NCBI GenBank assembly: GCA_027068615.1
Contig: JAMOQV010000224.1
Location: 1-17,810, forward strand
Direction of reading: 5' to 3'
Origin: Helicobacteraceae bacterium
GTDB lineage: Bacteria > Campylobacterota > Campylobacteria > Campylobacterales > Sulfurimonadaceae
Length of the DNA: 17,810 nucleotides
The position numbers were made by a program, and so were the translations under genes. This document shows, one piece after another, positions 13,877 to 17,810 of the stretch. The notes below the pieces were generated by a model. The model was not told the DNA's origin. It was given only the letters and a program-made list of their open reading frames with translations, and ran no database searches. Position 1 is the stretch's first letter. Each line of letters begins with the position of its first letter.

Positions 13877-14211
13877 AATCTCTCTTTTGATAAGTGGTAT
13901 AGTACAGCACCAGAGTCTAGTACTTCATTTATACGGATAGCAAGATTTTTTTCATAGACCATAACTTCACCTTTACCTAAAATACGACCATTTACATAGG
14001 TCTCAACACTTTCTCCTGCAGGTTTTTTTAAGTCTATTATCGAGCCTTTTTCAAGTTTTAAAATCTCTGCAACACTTAATTCTGTTTCACCTAGTAAAGA
14101 TAGAAATTCAACTTCCATATCTAAAAGTCCAGAATAATCCATCCATGCCAATTCAGCTTCAGCATCAAATTCTATCTCTTCGCTATGGTATTTATACCTA
14201 TTTCGGCTCAA
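13873..14211 (-). CDS. fliN: Flagellar motor switch protein FliN
   Basis: 112 residues, of which about 28-100 form a SpoA (surface presentation of antigens) domain: LLDMEVEFLSLLGETELSVAEIL, a turn with GSIIDLKKPAGESVETYVNG, then GEVMVYEKNLAIRI. FliN builds the lower C-ring of the flagellar switch and helps dock export cargo. The N-terminal 27 residues are acidic and not conserved. The start is TTG 14211: it overlaps the upstream stop (TTGA) and has AAGGA six bases before it; the first in-frame ATG (residue 24) has no such site and would cut close to the domain. fliO follows with a four-base overlap. Confidence 0.9.
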   Translation of the reverse strand: MSRNRYKYHSEEIEFDAEAELAWMDYSGLLDMEVEFLSLLGETELSVAEILKLEKGSIIDLKKPAGESVETYVNGRILGKGEVMVYEKNLAIRINEVLDSGAVLYHLSKERL

Positions 14212-14627
14212 TTTAATTCCTTGATAGCTATTTGAAGTTCGCTATCTTCTATCTTGATACTTTTTATATCATCGTAATCATAGTCTAAAAAATCAATTTT
14301 TAAAAATTTAGGAGTTCCTATTGTGAACTGATTATCATCTTCAGCTATAACTTTTGCACTTCCAACTATTAGGTTTGCAGTTTCAAGTAACATATCTATC
14401 AATGTTTCTTCATCACTAGAATCTTCTTCTAAAAAAACTTGTGCAACTTTTTGTATAAAACCATTTTCACCAGCTATATATACCCTATAAGTCTTAGAAT
14501 CTTTAGCATCTATATCTATATAAGATATAAAAGTTTTTGAGTTGTTAATTTCATCATTTATTGTATAGGGAAGTCTTATTTGGTGAATGCAGAAATTTTC
14601 TGCAGCTTTAAGAATAATTTTTATCAT
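14208..14627 (-). CDS. CheX-like protein (CheC/CheX/FliY phosphatase family)
   Basis: 139 residues. The central stretch DEETLIDMLLETANLIVGSAKV contains the CheC/CheX active-site pattern E-x-x-N at Glu82 and Asn85, and TIGTPKFL at 102-109 matches the conserved strand after it. Proteins of this family dephosphorylate CheY-P; FliY fuses such a domain to FliN. Here a CheX-like gene lies directly upstream of fliN with overlapping stop and start, like an unfused FliY. A short protein with a single E-x-x-N motif resembles CheX more than CheC. Start ATG 14627 has no ribosome site and lies six bases after a TATAAT on the minus strand. Activity is inferred from the motif only. Confidence 0.75.
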   Translation of the reverse strand: MIKIILKAAENFCIHQIRLPYTINDEINNSKTFISYIDIDAKDSKTYRVYIAGENGFIQKVAQVFLEEDSSDEETLIDMLLETANLIVGSAKVIAEDDNQFTIGTPKFLKIDFLDYDYDDIKSIKIEDSELQIAIKELN

Positions 14628-14633
14628 AATTTA

Positions 14634-14639
14634 ATTATA
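14634..14639 (-). promoter_or_regulatory. -10 box of the cheX-like/fliN/fliO operon, possible leaderless start
   Basis: Read on the minus strand, TATAAT is followed by TAAATT and then ATG, the same six-base spacing as in the cassette promoters, and no ribosome site fits (GAAAGG is 13 bases away). A second TATAAT-like site further upstream (near 14680) would give a leader of some 45 bases instead. Confidence 0.4.
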
Positions 14640-14712
14640 ACCTTTCATATATTTAACTAAATTGTACTTAAAATTACATCAATTATAAATTAAATATAAA
14701 TAGAATTTTGAG

Positions 14713-14718
14713 TAAAAT
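14713..14718 (+). promoter_or_regulatory. Candidate -10 box of the TSUP permease gene
   Basis: TAAAAT with five bases before ATG 14724 and no clear ribosome site. TATAAA at 14695-14700 is an alternative, which would leave a leader of roughly 17 bases without a good ribosome site. The 96-base gap 14628-14723 is a divergent promoter region. Confidence 0.35.
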
Positions 14719-14723
14719 GTTAT

Positions 14724-15452
14724 ATGGAATTGATTTTACTTGGTATCGGAGTTGGTACTTTATCTGGTTTTTTTGGCATTGGTGGTGGTACTATCCTTAT
14801 ACCTCTACTTTTACTTATTGGTTATGATATAAAAATAGCTATAGGTATATCTGTTGTTCAAATGGTTTTTAGTTCTGTATTTGGAAGCTATCTAAATAAC
14901 AAAAAAGGTACATTAGATATATCTATGGTTCTTTTTATAGGTTTAGGTGGTTTTTTAGGAGCTTTATCTAGTGGTATCATAACTTCAAATTTTAGTGATA
15001 AAACTTTAGAAATTGTATTTTTACTTTTTGCTATATTTGCCCTTATTAGATTATTTTTTAAAACTAAAGAGCATCAAGATGAAAAAGTTGTAAATAAAAT
15101 AGTTTTATTTGTTATTGGATTGGCTTTAGGTTGTATAAGTATGGCAATAGGTGTTGGTGGTAGTATAGTCTTAGTCCCCATACTTGTAGGATTTTTACAT
15201 ATTCCGTTAAAAAAAGCAACATCGGCTGGTTTATTTTTTGTGATATTTTCATCTATTTCAGGGTTTATATCACATTCATTAAAAGGTCATATCGATTTTC
15301 AAACAGGTATAATTATAGGTTTAGCATCTTTAGTTGGTGTTTATGTGGGGATACATTTAAAAGAGAAAGTAAATTCAGCTTTACAAAAAAAACTTTTAGT
15401 TGTATTTTATCTGTTAGTGGTAATATACCTTATGCAAAGAATTTTTTTATAA
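14724..15452 (+). CDS. TauE/SafE (TSUP) family permease
   Basis: 242 residues with about eight hydrophobic helices in two related halves. Each half begins with the family signature of small residues and glycines: LSGFFGIGGGTILIPLLL (about 13-30) and CISMAIGVGGSIVLVPILV (about 141-159). This internal duplication is characteristic of the TSUP family, whose members move sulfite, sulfonates or other small organosulfur anions across the inner membrane. The substrate cannot be read from the sequence, and no sulfur-metabolism gene is adjacent. uvrA begins 13 bases after the stop with its own AAAAGG site, so the two may be cotranscribed. Confidence 0.85.
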   Translation: MELILLGIGVGTLSGFFGIGGGTILIPLLLLIGYDIKIAIGISVVQMVFSSVFGSYLNNKKGTLDISMVLFIGLGGFLGALSSGIITSNFSDKTLEIVFLLFAIFALIRLFFKTKEHQDEKVVNKIVLFVIGLALGCISMAIGVGGSIVLVPILVGFLHIPLKKATSAGLFFVIFSSISGFISHSLKGHIDFQTGIIIGLASLVGVYVGIHLKEKVNSALQKKLLVVFYLLVVIYLMQRIFL

Positions 15453-15465
15453 CAAAAGGCAAAGA

Positions 15466-17196
15466 GTGAAAAAAGATAGTATAGTTATAACGGGTGCAAG
15501 AGAAAATAATCTAAAAAATATAAATTTAACCATACCAAAGAATAAGCTAGTGGTAATGACTGGTATAAGTGGTAGTGGTAAATCAACTTTAGCTTTTGAT
15601 ACACTCTATGCAGAGGGGCAAAGAAGATATATGGAATCTTTGTCATCTTATGCAAGACAGTTTCTTGATCGTGTAGGTAAACCTGATGTTGATAAGATAG
15701 AGGGTTTAACTCCTGCCATAGCGATAGACCAAAAAACAACTTCTAAAAATCCCCGTTCAACTGTTGGAACTATAACAGAGATATATGACTACTTTAGACT
15801 TCTTTATGCAAGAGTTGGCATTCAGCATTGTCATCAATGTGGTAAAAAAATCTCTCAAATGTCAGCATCAGACATTATAAATGAAGTAGCAAAACTACCA
15901 GAGGGCGCAAAGCTTGTTTTACTTGCTCCACTTGTAAGGGAGAAAAAAGGCTCGTATGCGGATTTGTTAGAATCTTTAGTACATAAAGGTTATGTAAGAG
16001 CTATGATAGATGGTGTGATGGTTAGACTAGATGAAGAGATAGAGTTAAGTAAAACTAAAAAACACACTATAAAAGTTGTAATTGACAGAGTTGTAGTAAA
16101 AGAGGAAAACAAAGAAAGAATTGCATCTGCAGTTGAAAAAGCACTAAAGCAGAGTTATGGCGAGTTAGAGATAGATATACTAAATGCTAAAGAGTTAGAC
16201 TTAAAAGAGGAGCATATACACTACTCAGAGCATAATGCTTGTTTTGATTGTAAGATAAGTTTTGACCCACTAGAGCCTCTTAGTTTTTCGTTTAATTCCC
16301 CTAAAGGTGCTTGTAGTGAGTGTGATGGGCTAGGGCTTCGTTATGCACTTGATGTAGATAAGATTATAGATATAGATTTACCAATAGAAAAGGGTGCTGT
16401 TAAAATTGTATATGGTTTTAACAAAGGTTACTATTTTACATTTTTAAAAGGTTTTTGTGAAGCTAACGATATAGATATGACTGTGCCATACTCAGAGTTA
16501 GAGGAGTATCAGAAAAAAGCGATACTTCATGGTAAACCAGATGAAGTAACTTTTCTTTGGAAAAAACACGAAGTAAAAAGGGTTTTTCCAGGGATTATTC
16601 GCATCGCTTACGATATGCTAAAAGATGAAAAAGAGCTAAACGACTATATGAGTGAAAAAGTTTGTAATATCTGTAATTCTCATAGACTAAAAAGGGAGTC
16701 TTTAGCTGTAAAAGTTGGAGGTTTAGGCATCGCTGATTTGTTAGATATGCCTATAACTAAAACTTATGAGTGGTTTAAAAATGAGGAAAATTTTAGTTAC
16801 TTTGATAATCAAGCACAACTTATATCTGAGCCTATTTTAAATGAGATAAGGGAGAGACTTTACTTTTTACACGATGTTGGTCTTGGTTATATCACACTTG
16901 GTAGAGATGCAAGAACTATAAGTGGTGGGGAAGCTCAAAGGATAAGGATAGCATCTCAGATAGGTTCAGGACTTACTGGTGTTTTATATGTTTTAGATGA
17001 GCCTAGCATCGGCTTACACGAAAGAGATACACTAAAACTTATAAGAACACTTAGAAGTTTGCAAGAAAAGGGCAATAGTGTTATAGTAGTAGAACACGAC
17101 AAAGAGACCATAGAAAATGCTGATTTTATAGTAGATATAGGTGAGGGTGCTGGTAAGTTTGGTGGTGAAGTTGTCTTTAGTGTAGAAAAAAGATAG
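15466..17196 (+). CDS. uvrA: UvrA excinuclease subunit A, N-terminal part up to a frame break
   Basis: 576 codons of a protein normally about 940 long. UvrA is the damage-sensing ATPase of nucleotide excision repair and loads UvrB on lesions. Seen: first Walker A GISGSGKS at 33-40; the family segments SLSSYARQFLDR and IDQKTTSKNPRSTVGT; the zinc module Cys259, 262, 283, 286; ABC signature SGGEAQR from 486; Walker B LYVLDEP with Asp511-Glu512; and HD in VVVEHDKE. The frame then runs through GGEVVFSVEKR to a TAG at 17194. The remaining UvrA sequence continues one frame back. GTG start has AAAAGG six bases upstream. Confidence 0.9.
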   Translation: MKKDSIVITGARENNLKNINLTIPKNKLVVMTGISGSGKSTLAFDTLYAEGQRRYMESLSSYARQFLDRVGKPDVDKIEGLTPAIAIDQKTTSKNPRSTVGTITEIYDYFRLLYARVGIQHCHQCGKKISQMSASDIINEVAKLPEGAKLVLLAPLVREKKGSYADLLESLVHKGYVRAMIDGVMVRLDEEIELSKTKKHTIKVVIDRVVVKEENKERIASAVEKALKQSYGELEIDILNAKELDLKEEHIHYSEHNACFDCKISFDPLEPLSFSFNSPKGACSECDGLGLRYALDVDKIIDIDLPIEKGAVKIVYGFNKGYYFTFLKGFCEANDIDMTVPYSELEEYQKKAILHGKPDEVTFLWKKHEVKRVFPGIIRIAYDMLKDEKELNDYMSEKVCNICNSHRLKRESLAVKVGGLGIADLLDMPITKTYEWFKNEENFSYFDNQAQLISEPILNEIRERLYFLHDVGLGYITLGRDARTISGGEAQRIRIASQIGSGLTGVLYVLDEPSIGLHERDTLKLIRTLRSLQEKGNSVIVVEHDKETIENADFIVDIGEGAGKFGGEVVFSVEKR

Positions 17197-17810
17197 AGTA
17201 TTTTTATAGACGGGAACAAGAAAAGTTTATAGAGATAAAAAATGTAACTATTAATAATATAAAAGATTTAAGTGTAAAAATCCCACTAAATAACTTTGTA
17301 TGTATAACGGGTGTAAGTGGAAGTGGTAAAAGTTCACTGATGCTACAAACTCTTTTACCATCTGCAAGGGAGTTACTAAACCATGCAAGAAAAGTAAACA
17401 AAGTTCAAGGTGTAACGATAAATGGGCTTGAAAATGTAGATAAGGTTATATACCTAGACCAAAGCCCCATAGGTAGAACACCTAGAAGTAACCCAGCAAC
17501 ATATACAGGTGTGATGGATGAGATAAGAAACCTTTTTGCACAAACTAAAGAGAGCCAAATTAGAGGTTATACAGCTTCAAGATTTAGTTTTAATGTAAAA
17601 GGTGGTAGATGTGAGAAGTGTCAAGGTGAGGGCGAAAATAAGATAGAGATGCACTTCTTACCAGATATAATGGTTAAGTGTGATAGCTGTCAAGGTCAAA
17701 GATACAACAACCAAACATTAGAGGTTTTTTATAAAGGTAAAACGATAGCTGATGTTTTAGCTATGAGTGTAGAAGAAGCCTTTGATTTTTTCAAAGCTAT
17801 ACCAAAGATA
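17181..17810 (+). pseudogene. uvrA: UvrA C-terminal part in the -1 frame (runs off the window)
   Basis: This frame opens at 17181 and continues to the window end without a stop: KKIEYFYRREQEKF, then the second Walker A GVSGSGKS (from 17310), QSPIGRTPRSNPATYTG, the third zinc module (CEKC coded from 17610, CDSC from 17679) and RYNNQTLEVFYKGKTI. It has no start codon of its own near the beginning and directly continues UvrA. Counting through the break, Walker A lysines lie 583 residues apart, against 609 for E. coli Lys37 and Lys646, so about 26 codons are missing together with the shift. Either uvrA is disrupted or the assembly is wrong here. The real 3' end is outside the window. Confidence 0.85.

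Noticed and set aside
17186..17192. Programmed -1 frameshift at AAAAAAG in uvrA
   Set aside because: The heptamer is not in the phase needed for a dual-tRNA slip, UvrA is not known to be frameshifted, and the accompanying loss of about 26 codons points to a deletion or assembly error. Single-tRNA slippage on AAA cannot be excluded.
16956..17401. Minus-strand frames over the uvrA break
   Set aside because: They are antisense to clear UvrA sequence in both plus-strand frames and have no recognisable product.

Overview
The window is AT-rich DNA of a member of the Campylobacterota (Epsilonproteobacteria), possibly Arcobacteraceae. This rests on base composition, the gene order accD - (thiE) - rlmH - dksA-like - membrane protein - dus (which I recall from Campylobacter jejuni, there without thiE), and a FliO with an extra periplasmic domain as in Helicobacter/Campylobacter. 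The genus is an inference.

Layout. (1) Positions 1-1440: an array of small two-gene cassettes. Each has a reading frame A (one or two membrane helices) whose stop overlaps the start of frame B (27-33 residues, one helix). Four units are visible: one cut by the window edge, one without start codon or promoter, two apparently intact. Each unit is followed by the motif GGGGTGTCAGTCGC or a variant, then a conserved ~105-bp spacer that in two cases ends in a TATAAT box six bases before the next ATG. I cannot assign the array to a described system; it is the main novelty candidate. (2) 1441-7451: gltB-gltD, glutamate synthase, with a promoter, a palindrome in the leader and a strong stem-loop after gltD. 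(3) 7523-12974: a tightly packed plus-strand cluster: accD, a short thiE, rlmH, a dksA-like gene, a two-helix membrane protein, dusB and an unrecognised 375-residue protein with features of the PD-(D/E)XK fold. A perfect 12-bp inverted repeat starts at the predicted accD transcription start. (4) 12962-14627, minus strand: CheX-like protein, FliN and FliO, each overlapping the next; fliO overlaps the convergent 375-residue gene by 13 bases and a stem-loop spans both stops. (5) 14724 to the end, plus strand: a TauE/SafE-family permease and uvrA. The uvrA frame breaks near 17190 and resumes in the -1 frame, with about 25 residues fewer than expected between its two ATPase sites.

The chromosomal genes are housekeeping: ammonium assimilation (GltBD), fatty-acid synthesis (AccD), thiamine synthesis (ThiE), ribosome and tRNA modification (RlmH, DusB), RNA polymerase control (DksA-like), flagellar switch and export (CheX-like, FliN, FliO) and nucleotide excision repair (UvrA). 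Most genes inside operons overlap by 1-4 bases and have AAGGA-type ribosome sites, whereas several first genes have a -10-like box placed so that their mRNA could be leaderless.
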